NCBI GenBank assembly: GCA_031283505.1
Contig: JAITBO010000340.1
Location: 1-9,461, forward strand
DNA from: Treponema sp.
GTDB lineage: Bacteria; Spirochaetota; Spirochaetia; Treponematales; Breznakiellaceae
DNA length: 9,461 nucleotides
Direction of reading: 5' to 3'
The translations under genes and the position numbers were made by a program. How positions within the stretch are numbered: the first letter of the stretch is position 1; every line of letters starts with the position of its first letter. The notes beneath the pieces were generated by a model. It had not been told where the DNA came from and did no database searches. It was given only the letters and a program-made list of their open reading frames with translations. Shown here piece by piece: positions 1 to 8,190 of the stretch.

Positions 1-11
1 ATAGTGTGTAT

Positions 12-74
12 ACGGCATCGTTAACCTCCGATAGTTTGGTTTGTAGCTTTATTCTACCGTGTTTACGATGCCGT
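12..74. repeat. 14-bp inverted repeat upstream of the CstA gene, possible operator
   Basis: ACGGCATCGTTAAC at 12-25 and GTTTACGATGCCGT at 61-74 are reverse complements at 13 of 14 positions, with a 35-base spacer. Each arm also contains the small dyad ACG-N4-CGT (12-21 and 65-74). The arm centres are 49 bp apart. The right arm has no T-run after it, so this does not look like an intrinsic terminator. Two operator sites for a DNA-looping regulator, or a long-loop RNA hairpin, are both possible. What I see is the symmetry; the role is inference. Confidence 0.5.
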
Positions 75-161
75 TTCTATGCCCTCCTATTTTCGCACTT
101 CAAAAAAAAATGGGCCTTATGCGATTCTATGCGTTCATCCCGGATATTCCCCATCCCCTCA

Positions 162-190
162 TTGCCGAAGTCCGGTTATTCATTTATTAT
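162..190 (+). promoter_or_regulatory. Candidate sigma-70-type promoter for the CstA gene
   Basis: TTGCCG at 162-167 and TATTAT at 185-190 are separated by 17 bases. The -35 matches consensus at three of six positions and the -10 at five of six. Transcription would begin near 197, giving a leader of about 23 bases that just includes the ribosome binding site. A weaker alternative lies upstream: TTGTAG at 41-46, 17 bases, TACGAT at 64-69, whose -10 overlaps the right arm of the inverted repeat. Neither is proven. Confidence 0.4.
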
Positions 191-205
191 ATTTTTATCA
201 AATTC

Positions 206-212
206 AGGAGGG
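206..212 (+). promoter_or_regulatory. Shine-Dalgarno site that sets the CstA gene start
   Basis: AGGAGGG lies 7 bases before the GTG at 220. It is the only strong ribosome binding site in the leader. It decides the start in favour of GTG 220 over the in-frame ATG at 79, whose extra 47 residues read as translated leader and do not resemble the family. Confidence 0.85.
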
Positions 213-219
213 TTTTCAG

Positions 220-1914
220 GTGAACGGATTAGTAATGCTGATTATTGCCGCGGCGGTGCTTCTTTTAGCGTACCTTTTATATGGCCGCTGGCTGGCCCGG
301 AAGTGGGGGGTTGATCCCAAAAAAGCGACTCCGGCCCACGAGTTTGAAGATGGAGTGGACTATGTGCCGACCCGGCCCAGTGTTGTGTTTGGTCACGAGT
401 TCGCTTCGATTGCGGGGGCGGGGCCGATTAACGGTCCCATCATCGCGGCCATGTTCGGGTGGGTCCCGGTGCTGCTGTGGATACTTATCGGCGGGGTGTT
501 TATCGGGGCGGTTCAGGATTTTTCCGCCTTGTACGCTTCGGTAAAAAACAAAGGCAAGACCATCGGCTATATTATCGAGAGCTATATAGGAAAGACGGGG
601 AAACGGCTCTTTTTGCTCTTTGTCTGGCTCTTTTCCATCCTGGTAGTGGCGGCTTTCGCGGACATTGTGAGGGGGACCTTCGCGGGTTTCAACGCGGAGG
701 GGGCCAGGATTACGGCAAACGCTTCGGTGGCAACGACGTCCATGCTGTTTATCGCCGTGGCGGTGGTCCTGGGTTTTTTTATCCGCAAGGTAAAACCCAA
801 CGGGATAGTCAGCGCCGTCGTCGCGATAGCGCTGTTGGCGGTATGTATCGCCATGGGGCTCCTCTTTCCCTTGTATCTGTCCAGGGAGTTGTGGCTCTAC
901 ATTGTCTTTGCCTACATCTTTGTCGCTTCCATTACGCCGGTCTGGGCGCTGCTCCAGCCCCGGGATTACCTCAATTCCTTCCTGCTGGTCATCATGATAG
1001 GCGGGGCGTTTCTGGGGATAGTCTTCTCCGCGCCGGCCATTTCTATTCCCGCTTTTATGGGTTTTAACGTAAACGGGAATTATCTCTTTCCGGTACTTTT
1101 TGTCACCGTGGCCTGCGGCGCGGTGTCCGGGTTCCACGCCCTGGTAGCTTCGGGGACGGCTTCCAAACAGATTGACAACGAACGGCATATGCTTCCCATC
1201 TCCTTTGGGGCCATGCTGGTGGAATGCCTTTTGGCGGTCATCTCTCTTATCGCCGTGGGTTCCCTCGCGGTGGGGGGCAAGCTTCCTTCGGGAACGCCGC
1301 CGGTGATCTTCGCGACGGCGGTTTCGGGCTTTCTGATAAAGTTGGGGCTTCCGGAAAACGCTACCTATACCATCATCACTCTGGCGATTTCCGCCTTTGC
1401 ACTCACCTCCCTGGACTCGGTTTCACGGGTAGGCCGTCTTGCCTTCCAGGAACTTTTTACCGAAGACCTAAAGGCGGGGCAGAAACCTTCGGGATTAGGG
1501 GCCGTCCTCTCGAATAAATACATAGCCACCCTGCTCACCCTCTTTGTGGGATACCTCCTGGCCATTCTGGGGTATCAGAACATCTGGCCCCTTTTCGGTT
1601 CGGCGAACCAGCTTCTTGCGGCCCTGACCCTCATTGCCTGCGCGGTGTTCCTGAAAAAAACCAGGCGCCGGGGGGATATGCTCTATGTGCCCATGTTCTT
1701 TATGCTGGCGGTTACTTTTACCGCCCTGGTGTTCACCATCATCCAAAAAGGCGGCAAGCTGTTCACCGGCGGGTTTACCGCCGGTTCAGACGGCCTTCAG
1801 CTTGCCTTTGCAGTATTGCTGCTGGCTCTGGGGGTCATGGTCGCCGTGTCCGGGGTACAAAAACTCACCGAAAAGGACAGTCCGGAGACGGCGCGCTCTG
1901 CCGCGGCCAGGTAA
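220..1914 (+). CDS. cstA: CstA-family membrane transporter (carbon starvation protein; peptide or pyruvate uptake)
   Basis: A 564-residue integral membrane protein of the CstA/BtsT family (CstA N-terminal domain followed by the CstA 5TM domain). Characterised members import peptides or pyruvate, driven by an ion gradient. It starts with a membrane helix (residues 3-21). Family-typical stretches follow: YVPTRPSVVFGHEFASIAGA from residue 48, GAVQDFSALYASV near residue 100, SGFHALVASGTASKQ in the middle, a serine/aspartate-rich LTSLDSVSRVGRLAFQELF, and WPLFGSANQLLAALTL near the C-terminus. I count roughly fifteen hydrophobic segments. It is clearly shorter than Escherichia coli CstA (about 700 residues) and matches the compact versions found in Firmicutes and spirochaetes. 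A large hairpin follows the stop, so it is probably a single-gene transcript. The substrate cannot be told from sequence; the family call is firm. Confidence 0.9.
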   Translation: MNGLVMLIIAAAVLLLAYLLYGRWLARKWGVDPKKATPAHEFEDGVDYVPTRPSVVFGHEFASIAGAGPINGPIIAAMFGWVPVLLWILIGGVFIGAVQDFSALYASVKNKGKTIGYIIESYIGKTGKRLFLLFVWLFSILVVAAFADIVRGTFAGFNAEGARITANASVATTSMLFIAVAVVLGFFIRKVKPNGIVSAVVAIALLAVCIAMGLLFPLYLSRELWLYIVFAYIFVASITPVWALLQPRDYLNSFLLVIMIGGAFLGIVFSAPAISIPAFMGFNVNGNYLFPVLFVTVACGAVSGFHALVASGTASKQIDNERHMLPISFGAMLVECLLAVISLIAVGSLAVGGKLPSGTPPVIFATAVSGFLIKLGLPENATYTIITLAISAFALTSLDSVSRVGRLAFQELFTEDLKAGQKPSGLGAVLSNKYIATLLTLFVGYLLAILGYQNIWPLFGSANQLLAALTLIACAVFLKKTRRRGDMLYVPMFFMLAVTFTALVFTIIQKGGKLFTGGFTAGSDGLQLAFAVLLLALGVMVAVSGVQKLTEKDSPETARSAAAR

Positions 1915-1933
1915 GGGGACGGAACCTGTTGTC

Positions 1934-1984
1934 GCTGATCGGGCCGGTTTCAAAATCTGATATTTTGAAACTGCCCCGATTAGC
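1934..1984 (+). terminator. Long hairpin after the CstA gene, terminator-like or mobile palindrome
   Basis: Bases 1934-1956 pair with 1962-1984 around a five-base loop (CTGAT). Of 23 positions, 20 are Watson-Crick pairs, two are G-U and one is a C-C mismatch (1944/1974). The stem has GC-rich outer parts and an A/T-rich centre (GTTTCAAAAT at 1947-1956). There is no run of T after it, only TT at 1985-1986, so it is not a classical intrinsic terminator. It could end transcription bidirectionally, protect the mRNA 3' end, or be a dispersed palindromic repeat element. The structure is seen; the function is inferred. Confidence 0.6.
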
Positions 1985-2013
1985 TTCTGATCCATTCTAC
2001 AGGGGGGATCGGC

Positions 2014-3219
2014 GTGCAGTACAGAACAGACGGAAAATCGGGGAATAAACTTTCGGCGCTGGGATTCGGCTGCATGAGGTTCCCCAGGAAGGGCGCTTCC
2101 ATAGATCCGGAAAAAACGGAACGGCTTGTCATGGAGGCCATCGACAGGGGCGTAAATTATTTCGACACCGCCTATATGTACGGCGGCAGCGAAGAAGCTC
2201 TGGGGTCTGTTCTGGAGAAGAACAAGGCCCGGGAAAAGGTATTTATCGCCACCAAGCTCCCCCTGGTCATCACCCGGAGCCGCCCGGATTTTGACAGGTT
2301 CTTCGACAAATCACTGGAGCGGCTCAGAACGGATCACATTGATTACTACCTTTTACATATGCTTACCGGTCAGAAACAATGGGAAAAATTCCGGGCCCTG
2401 GGAATTGAAGAATGGATCGCGGAACAGAAGAAAGCGGGCCGTATAGGGCAGGCGGGTTTTTCGTTTCACGGGAACCAGGGGGAATTTCTCCGTCTCCTGG
2501 ACGCCTGCGACTGGGACTTCTGCCAGATACAGTATAACTACGCACAGGAAAACTATCAGGCCGGCAGGACGGGGCTGCTCAGGGCAGCCGCCAAAGGTCT
2601 CCCGGTTATCATCATGGAACCTCTTTTGGGAGGCAAGCTCGCTTCCGCCCTGCCCAGGGAAGCGGAGGAGGTTTTCAGGGCTTCCGGGAAAAAGGCGGCG
2701 GAATGGGCCCTCCGCTGGATATGGAACCATGAGGAAGCGACAGTGATTCTGTCGGGAATGAACGATCCCGTCCAGCTTGAAGAAAACCTTCTGACTGCGG
2801 AGACCGCCCTGCCCGGATGCCTCACCGCCGGGGAACAGGAAACCTATCGCCGGGTGCTGGAGATATTCAGCGCTTCTTACAAGGTTCCCTGTACAGGCTG
2901 CAATTACTGTATGCCCTGCCCTCAGCACGTCAACATTCCGGGCTGTTTTGCCGCATACAATACTTCTTTTGCCTTGGGCTGGATACAGGGAATGCAGCAA
3001 TACGCCACCAGCGCCACCCTTACTGCGGAACAAACCGGCGGTCCCGGACTATGTATCAAATGCGGTAAATGCGAATCCCACTGTCCCCAGCATATACCCA
3101 TCATCAGATCCCTTGAAGGAGTGCGAAAACGGATGGAGCCCCTGCCGGTCAGGGGGGCGCTACGTATTATCAGAGCGGCGCTGGGACATTCAAAGAAAAG
3201 AACCGGAAAACCGGACTAG
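2014..3219 (+). CDS. Aldo/keto reductase with C-terminal 4Fe-4S domain (COG1453-like)
   Basis: A 401-residue cytoplasmic oxidoreductase. Residues 1 to about 280 form an aldo/keto reductase TIM barrel with the opening motif LGFGCMRFP (16-24). The catalytic tetrad is visible as Asp51 and Tyr56 (in FDTAYMYG), Lys81 (ATKLP) and His115 (YYLLHM). The C-terminal part carries two cysteine clusters: Cys293, 296, 299, 302 followed by Pro303, and Cys347, 350, 353, 357 followed by Pro358. The second is a classical ferredoxin-type CX2CX2CX3CP motif. This two-part design marks the predicted-oxidoreductase group COG1453, common in anaerobes. Members presumably pass electrons between NAD(P)H chemistry and an iron-sulfur centre, but their substrates are mostly unknown. 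The GTG start at 2014 is supported by AGGGGGGA at 2001-2008. The next gene begins 26 bp after the stop, suggesting co-transcription. Family is sure; substrate is unknown. Confidence 0.9.
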   Translation: MQYRTDGKSGNKLSALGFGCMRFPRKGASIDPEKTERLVMEAIDRGVNYFDTAYMYGGSEEALGSVLEKNKAREKVFIATKLPLVITRSRPDFDRFFDKSLERLRTDHIDYYLLHMLTGQKQWEKFRALGIEEWIAEQKKAGRIGQAGFSFHGNQGEFLRLLDACDWDFCQIQYNYAQENYQAGRTGLLRAAAKGLPVIIMEPLLGGKLASALPREAEEVFRASGKKAAEWALRWIWNHEEATVILSGMNDPVQLEENLLTAETALPGCLTAGEQETYRRVLEIFSASYKVPCTGCNYCMPCPQHVNIPGCFAAYNTSFALGWIQGMQQYATSATLTAEQTGGPGLCIKCGKCESHCPQHIPIIRSLEGVRKRMEPLPVRGALRIIRAALGHSKKRTGKPD

Positions 3220-3245
3220 CGGTTTCGGAAGAGGAAACAGCACAC

Positions 3246-4607
3246 ATGAAAAGACCACGGTATATACCGGTAACCAGAGCGTACCCGGACATCAAAGCGC
3301 CCGAATCAAAAATATCCGGAATGTTGATATTTGCCCTGCGTTTCGCGGCCAGGCTTTACCTTGTCTCTTTTATCGGCGCCGCGAAAATCAGACTGGAGAC
3401 ACAATCATTGTTCATCCATGCGTTCCGCCGGGCTCTTGGGGGAGAAAGCCGGTGTATTGTGGCTTTCCGCCATCCTTACGGATTTGAGCCCCAGGTACTC
3501 ACGTGGTTTGTCCTCTACAGTCTCAGGAAAACGGCCTCGCGGCGGGGCATACGGCTTCCCGCGAGTCCCCGGCTCCGTTTTATCTATGGCTACGAAGTCC
3601 TCCGTTGGGGAGGACCAATCGCACGGATCATCATGCCCCGCTTGGGCGCCCTTCCGGTCCACCATTCCAAGGTTGACTCCAGGGGGCTTGCGGGGATCTA
3701 CGCCGCCATTGCCGAAGGCCCCTATCCCGTAGGCATAGCCCCGGAGGGGCAGGTAAGCTACACCGCCTGGAACCCTCCCCGCCTGGAGCCGGGTGTTATC
3801 CGCATAGGTCTTGGAGCGGCGGAACAGCTTAAAAAAAGTAAAAAGCCTTTGCCGGTAGAAATACTGCCCGTCACCGTGCGGCTCACATATAGCAGAAAGG
3901 CCGGAAAGACAATGGAGTGCCTGCTGCGCAAGGTGGAGAAACTCTGCGGTCTGCACAACGAAAAGCCGGGAGAAGACGGCCTGACGGACCGGTTTCTGCG
4001 GTGCAGGGAAATCATTCTAAGCCTGAATGAGTCGCGTTACGGCATTGTTTCCGATCCCGGCACCCCCTGGGAGGAACGGGTAACGGTGCTGCTCAAGGCG
4101 GCCCTGGATTACTGCGCGGGAATTCTCGGCGTCAGAAAAGTCCACCAGGACGAACACTTCAGCCGTATGTATTATCTCCGCCAGGTGTGCTGGGACCGTA
4201 TTTTTGTGCCGGGGGAAGAGACCGGGGAAAAAAAGGAAACGGAGATCGAACAGGCTGTAGGAGATCTCCGGGCCGGCGAGGCATGGCACGCGGCCCGTCA
4301 CATGGAGATCGCGGATTTTACCTGGTATTTTCAGGACCCGCCTCCTGAGGAGAACGCTCCTTTGGGCAGGAAGATCGAATATGTCCAAAACCTCTGGGAC
4401 TTCGCAAACCGTACCATGGGAGGCGCATACGCCAACCGGGTGAACATCCATCCCCGGAGCATCACAATTCAGGCGGAGCCGGTCATCAGCCTGAACGCCG
4501 CCCTGGAGGAATACCGGCAGGACCGGAAAGAGACGATACGGAAACTCCTTGCCCGGCTCCAGGCGGCCTATCTGAATTTGCTCAAGGCCGGCGGAGAAGA
4601 CGAATGA
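3246..4607 (+). CDS. PlsC-like phospholipid/glycerol acyltransferase with long unknown C-terminal region
   Basis: A 453-residue protein whose first 230 residues or so resemble the PlsC (LPLAT) acyltransferase fold, which moves fatty acyl groups onto lysophosphatidate or related lipid acceptors at the inner membrane. Motif I is present as FRHPYGFEP (His76, then Glu81 where the family's HX4D box has Asp). GALPVHHSK (134-142) fits motif II, and the acceptor-binding motif III is clear as APEGQVS (Pro166, Glu167, Gly168). A weakly hydrophobic stretch at residues 24-45 could be a membrane contact. Residues from about 230 to 453 are mostly charged and helical and match nothing I know. The ATG at 3246 has a modest GAGG (3231-3234) 11 bases upstream. 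It is probably co-transcribed with the reductase before it. An acyltransferase of unknown acceptor is the safest name; the Glu replacement makes activity less certain. Confidence 0.75.
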   Translation: MKRPRYIPVTRAYPDIKAPESKISGMLIFALRFAARLYLVSFIGAAKIRLETQSLFIHAFRRALGGESRCIVAFRHPYGFEPQVLTWFVLYSLRKTASRRGIRLPASPRLRFIYGYEVLRWGGPIARIIMPRLGALPVHHSKVDSRGLAGIYAAIAEGPYPVGIAPEGQVSYTAWNPPRLEPGVIRIGLGAAEQLKKSKKPLPVEILPVTVRLTYSRKAGKTMECLLRKVEKLCGLHNEKPGEDGLTDRFLRCREIILSLNESRYGIVSDPGTPWEERVTVLLKAALDYCAGILGVRKVHQDEHFSRMYYLRQVCWDRIFVPGEETGEKKETEIEQAVGDLRAGEAWHAARHMEIADFTWYFQDPPPEENAPLGRKIEYVQNLWDFANRTMGGAYANRVNIHPRSITIQAEPVISLNAALEEYRQDRKETIRKLLARLQAAYLNLLKAGGEDE

Positions 4608-4688
4608 AGAACCCTGGGCAGACGGGGACCGGTCCGGCGCGGCTATGCCGATTCACCGCGCGCGCCACCCTGTAGGAATCGCAGTTCT
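4608..4688. other. 81-bp GC-rich spacer with palindrome and hairpin, no clear promoter
   Basis: Between the acyltransferase stop and the response regulator start lies a perfect 10-bp palindrome GGACCGGTCC (4626-4635). Next comes a potential stem pairing GGCGCG (4636-4641) with CGCGCC (4661-4666). I see no -35/-10 pair. The sequence could fold in the mRNA and affect reading between the two genes, or mark a weak boundary. The response regulator's AGGA (4674-4677) is 11 bases before its ATG. Confidence 0.35.
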
Positions 4689-6368
4689 ATGGACGATTAC
4701 CTGTATACCTTTATTCTTGTGGATGATGAACCCGAAATCCGGGAAGGTATCCGGGATTCAATCCCCTGGGAAGAGCTAGGGTTTTCCTTTGCCGGGGCCT
4801 GCGCCGACGGCTATGAGGCCCTGGAACTTGCGGAGCGTATACAACCCGACGCAGTACTCACGGACATCAATATGCCGTTTCTGGATGGCCTTTCTTTTAC
4901 AGACCGGCTTTTGACGGCGGCGCCCGGCGCCAAGGTACTCATCATTTCGGGATACGATGATTTTGAGTACGCCCGAAGAGCCCTTCAACTGCAAGTTTAC
5001 GACTATATCGTAAAGCCCGTAACTCCTGGGGAACTCAGGGGCATACTGGAGAAGCTCAGGGCCGCCCTGGACAGGGATCGGGAAGAACGGCTCAACATGA
5101 ACCACATCAAGGAACAGCTTGCCCGGAGCATACCACTGCTGAGGGAACGGTTCCTGGCCCGTCTGGTTGAAGGGAAGCTTGAAGGCGAAGCGATACGGGA
5201 ACGGATACGTTACTTTGGCCTTTCCCTGCCTGTGGAAAACACCTCTTATCAGTGTCTGATCCTGGATTTTGTGCGCCGACGGGGAGGCGAAGACTTCGAC
5301 ATCGATCTCCTGGCCCAGCGGAACATACTGGAAAAGTCCCTGAATGACTGCGACGACGATAAAACTGCCGGAATATCAACAGATTTACTGTTCCGTGACA
5401 GGGACGACAGGCTGGCGCTCCTGCTCTGGGGCGGCGACGGCGTCCGCCTTTACCGAAAAGGGCTCAGGGTTGCCGAAAGTCTCTGCCGGGACCTTGGGAC
5501 TGCGGGTTTTAAGGGGACTGTCATAGGCGTGGGGGAAGCGGCTGCGGATATAAAGGGCATACCCCGCTCCTATGACACGGCGGTGGATGTTCTGACCGCG
5601 GCGGCGCTGCGGGGAAAAAGCGGCGTCACCGCCTACCGGGAACTCGTGGGCAAGACCGGCGTGAGCAGAGAAGAAGAAACCGCGTCCCGGTGGGACCGGC
5701 GCATCTACTCGGCGCTAAAGGCCGGAGACAATGAAAGCGCCGGCCAGTGCATAGGGGAAATGGTACGTTCCTTCAGGGACATTTCCTTTAGTCTTGAATT
5801 CTATCACCGCAAGATAACCCTTGTGCTGGCGGCGCTGATACAGTTTTGCACGGACCTTGAGATCCCCGAAGCCGCCGTCTTTCCCCCTCCCTCCAATCCC
5901 TTTGCGGAGATCGCCGCCCTGGAAAACCTGGAAGATGTGGAGTCGCGCTTAACCGGTTTTCTTGAACGCATTGTCCAATATGCCGAAGCCCGGCAGGACA
6001 ATTTTGCCCAGGTAAAGGTCAAGGAAGCCCTGGACTATCTTGAGTCCCATTATGCTGATCCCGGCCTTTCCCTGCGGGGCCTCTGCAAGACGATTGACAT
6101 CAGCATGAGCTATTTCAGTGCAGTTCTCAAAAAATACCACGACAGAACCTTTGTCGAAGAACTTACGGCAATCAGGTTGAACAGGGCAATGGAACTGCTG
6201 CGGACCACAGATATGCTGACCTACGAAATTGCCGAAAAAATCGGATACCGGGACGCCCACTATTTTTCTCTGAGTTTCCGCAAGTATACGGGTATGACCA
6301 CCACCGAATACCGGAATTCCCTGCGCGGCGGCGCCCGGAACAGGAGCCCCAATGCCCCGGCGTCCTAA
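4689..6368 (+). CDS. Response regulator with receiver and AraC-type DNA-binding domain (YesN-like)
   Basis: A 559-residue cytoplasmic transcription regulator. Residues 6-125 form a receiver domain: acidic pair Asp12/Asp13, phosphoacceptor Asp59 in LTDINMPFLDG, Ser87 in VLIISGYDDF and Lys109 in YIVKP, so all the phosphorylation machinery is intact. A middle region of about 300 residues is typical of the long YesN-type regulators and has no defined function. The C-terminus (about 442-545) is an AraC/XylS double helix-turn-helix, ending in the family signature IAEKIGYRDAHYFSLSFRKY and then TGMTTTEYR. The last 14 or so residues are a Ser/Asn/Pro-rich tail, and their codons overlap the next gene. 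The start ATG at 4689 gives an exact receiver N-terminus. It is the partner of the kinase that overlaps it by 17 bp. Its targets are probably sugar uptake or use genes, inferred from the binding-protein gene in the same operon. Confidence 0.93.
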   Translation: MDDYLYTFILVDDEPEIREGIRDSIPWEELGFSFAGACADGYEALELAERIQPDAVLTDINMPFLDGLSFTDRLLTAAPGAKVLIISGYDDFEYARRALQLQVYDYIVKPVTPGELRGILEKLRAALDRDREERLNMNHIKEQLARSIPLLRERFLARLVEGKLEGEAIRERIRYFGLSLPVENTSYQCLILDFVRRRGGEDFDIDLLAQRNILEKSLNDCDDDKTAGISTDLLFRDRDDRLALLLWGGDGVRLYRKGLRVAESLCRDLGTAGFKGTVIGVGEAAADIKGIPRSYDTAVDVLTAAALRGKSGVTAYRELVGKTGVSREEETASRWDRRIYSALKAGDNESAGQCIGEMVRSFRDISFSLEFYHRKITLVLAALIQFCTDLEIPEAAVFPPPSNPFAEIAALENLEDVESRLTGFLERIVQYAEARQDNFAQVKVKEALDYLESHYADPGLSLRGLCKTIDISMSYFSAVLKKYHDRTFVEELTAIRLNRAMELLRTTDMLTYEIAEKIGYRDAHYFSLSFRKYTGMTTTEYRNSLRGGARNRSPNAPAS

Positions 6369-8190
6369 ACGATACCACAGCGTCCAGCTAACCCTTGCCA
6401 TAGCCTTTACCCTCCTCTCGGTAACCCTGGTGATAGGAGCCATTCTTATAGCCTTTGCGGTTACCGAAGAAACCGCCCGTATCGCTTCCCGGCGTTACAC
6501 CCGGCAGCTTGTCAGCCAGATCGCCAACTACATTGAATTCTACCTGGGCTATATGGATTCCGTGTCGGCCATAGTCCGTTCCGACACCGCAGTTCAGGAA
6601 TACCTTGGGATACGGAGTCCGAAGATTCCCGGTATGACAGAAACACTGAACGAGACGGACTTGCCGCCGCAACCGGCAACGGAAGCGGTACGGAGAGTTC
6701 TGGAAGTCATGATCAATACCCGGACGGACATCTCCCTTATCGGCATCTTCAGTTATGCGGGAGGATTCATAACTTCCGGACGGGAACACGAACTAAACCC
6801 TTTTACCGAACCGGTCCGGCAGCCCTGGTACATCGCGGCGCAGAACGCACGGGGAGAATCGGCGCTTTCCTCCTCCCATGTACAGAACGTCATCAGGGAC
6901 AGATACCCCTGGGTCATTTCTCTTTCGCGGGAGATCATCGATGAAGAAACCGGTGAGGGAAAAGGGATACTCCTTGTGGACCTTAACTACCGCATCATAG
7001 ACCGTATATGCGCTTCCGTGGAACTTGGGAAGCGGGGCTATATCTTTATCACGGACAGGAACGGGGACATTGTGTACCACCCCCAGCAGCAGCTTCTCTA
7101 CGGGGGGCTAAAAACCGAAGACATCAGCCGGATCATCACCGAAAAGGAACCCTACTTTTCCGGAGAAGGCGATAACCGGGACAAATTCTACAGCGTGGCC
7201 CCCATGTATTCCGCAGGCTGGCGGGTAGTGGGGGTAAACTACCGGAGCGAACTCGTGGAAAACAGGGATTCTATACGCAAGGATTATACCTTTTGGGGGG
7301 TGATCTTCCTTACGGCTTCCATGACCGTGTCCATACTCCTTTCCCGGCGCATTTCCAAACCCATCAGAGAACTCCGCCGTTCCATGCGTGACGTAGAGCG
7401 GGGAAATTTCGACATTACCGCAGACATCCGTTCCTCCAACGAAATCGGGGAACTTGGAAAAGATTTTAACATCATGGTCGGAGAGATAAAAAAACTATTA
7501 AGCAGAATTACTATCGAACAGGAACAGAAACGGAAGAGCGAACTTAACGCCCTCCAGATGCAGATCAACCCCCATTTTCTCTACAATACCCTGGACTCGG
7601 TGATATGGATGGCCGAAAGCGGAAAACAGGACGAGGTCATAGCCATGAGTTCCGCCCTGGCCCGGCTCTTCCGGCTCTCCATCAGCAAAGGAAAGGAAAT
7701 CATCGATGTGGCGTCGGAAATCGAACACGTAAAAAACTACCTTACGATCCAAAAAATACGCTACAAGGACCGCCTGGATTACCGCATAGAAGTAGACGAC
7801 GACATTAAAAATATGCGCATTGTCAAGATCATCCTCCAGCCCCTGGTGGAAAACGCCATTTATCACGGCATCAAAAACGCTTCCGCCGCAGGGACAGTGG
7901 TCATATCGGGATGCAGGACCGAAAAAGGCATGGACCTTGCGGTCAGTGACGACGGCGCGGGGATGGACGCGGCAAGCCTGGACTGGGTCAGGCGGCATTT
8001 AACCGAAGGCGCTGCGGATACGCATTCAGCCGGGACCAGGGAACGGGGCAGCGGCGTGGGGATACGCAACGTGGACGAACGGATCAAACTCTATTTCGGC
8101 AGTGAATACGGACTGGAATTCAAAAGCCTTGAAGGTGAAGGGACAACAGTTTTTATACACCTTCCGGCCATATCAAGGGAGGAGCCGTGA
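6352..8190 (+). CDS. Membrane sensor histidine kinase, dCache-HAMP-His_kinase-HATPase (YesM/LytS-like)
   Basis: A 612-residue inner-membrane kinase. A basic N-terminus leads into a first membrane helix (10-37). Residues 38 to about 310 form an extracytoplasmic dCache-like sensor, with PWY at 158-160 and the membrane-proximal GYIFITDRNGDIVYHP (229-244). The second membrane helix is at about 314-331, then HAMP (332-385). The phosphoacceptor is His408 in QINPHFLYNTLD (His_kinase family, PF06580). The ATPase domain has LQPLVENAIYHG (N-box, Asn501), DDGAGMD (533-539) and GSGVGIRNVDERI (566-578). No key residue is missing. The ATG at 6352 has AGGAG at 6342-6346, inside the end of the regulator gene, so the two are likely translationally coupled. 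The kinase should phosphorylate Asp59 of the upstream regulator. It has its own sensor domain, but the downstream binding protein suggests it may also read that receptor. Confidence 0.94.
   Translation: MPRRPKRYHSVQLTLAIAFTLLSVTLVIGAILIAFAVTEETARIASRRYTRQLVSQIANYIEFYLGYMDSVSAIVRSDTAVQEYLGIRSPKIPGMTETLNETDLPPQPATEAVRRVLEVMINTRTDISLIGIFSYAGGFITSGREHELNPFTEPVRQPWYIAAQNARGESALSSSHVQNVIRDRYPWVISLSREIIDEETGEGKGILLVDLNYRIIDRICASVELGKRGYIFITDRNGDIVYHPQQQLLYGGLKTEDISRIITEKEPYFSGEGDNRDKFYSVAPMYSAGWRVVGVNYRSELVENRDSIRKDYTFWGVIFLTASMTVSILLSRRISKPIRELRRSMRDVERGNFDITADIRSSNEIGELGKDFNIMVGEIKKLLSRITIEQEQKRKSELNALQMQINPHFLYNTLDSVIWMAESGKQDEVIAMSSALARLFRLSISKGKEIIDVASEIEHVKNYLTIQKIRYKDRLDYRIEVDDDIKNMRIVKIILQPLVENAIYHGIKNASAAGTVVISGCRTEKGMDLAVSDDGAGMDAASLDWVRRHLTEGAADTHSAGTRERGSGVGIRNVDERIKLYFGSEYGLEFKSLEGEGTTVFIHLPAISREEP
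8175..8184 (+). promoter_or_regulatory. Strong Shine-Dalgarno site inside the kinase gene
   Basis: AAGGGAGGAG, two bases before the GTG at 8187, lies within the last codons of the kinase gene. The kinase stop TGA (8188-8190) and the next start overlap as GTGA. This fixes the start of the binding protein and suggests coupled, near-equal synthesis of kinase and receptor. Confidence 0.75.

Noticed and set aside
79..219. In-frame upstream ATG that would extend the CstA gene by 47 residues
   Set aside because: The extension (MPSYFRTSKKNG...) is not family-like, has no ribosome binding site, and covers the candidate promoter. GTG 220 has AGGAGGG at the right distance.
277..1188. 303-codon open frame on the minus strand
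   Set aside because: It lies wholly opposite the CstA gene. Its product is a charged, Arg/Gly/Asp-rich low-complexity sequence with no domain, as expected from a GC-rich antisense frame.
2353..3033. 226-codon minus-strand open frame opposite the aldo/keto reductase
   Set aside because: The sense frame has clear catalytic and iron-sulfur motifs; the antisense product shows no recognisable family.
4604..4675. 23-codon frame starting in an ATGA overlap with the acyltransferase stop
   Set aside because: The overlap and a nearby GGAG (4593-4596) are suggestive, but the peptide (MKNPGQTGTGPARLCRF...) has no recognisable feature and sits in a structured GC-rich spacer. Conservation would be needed to accept it.
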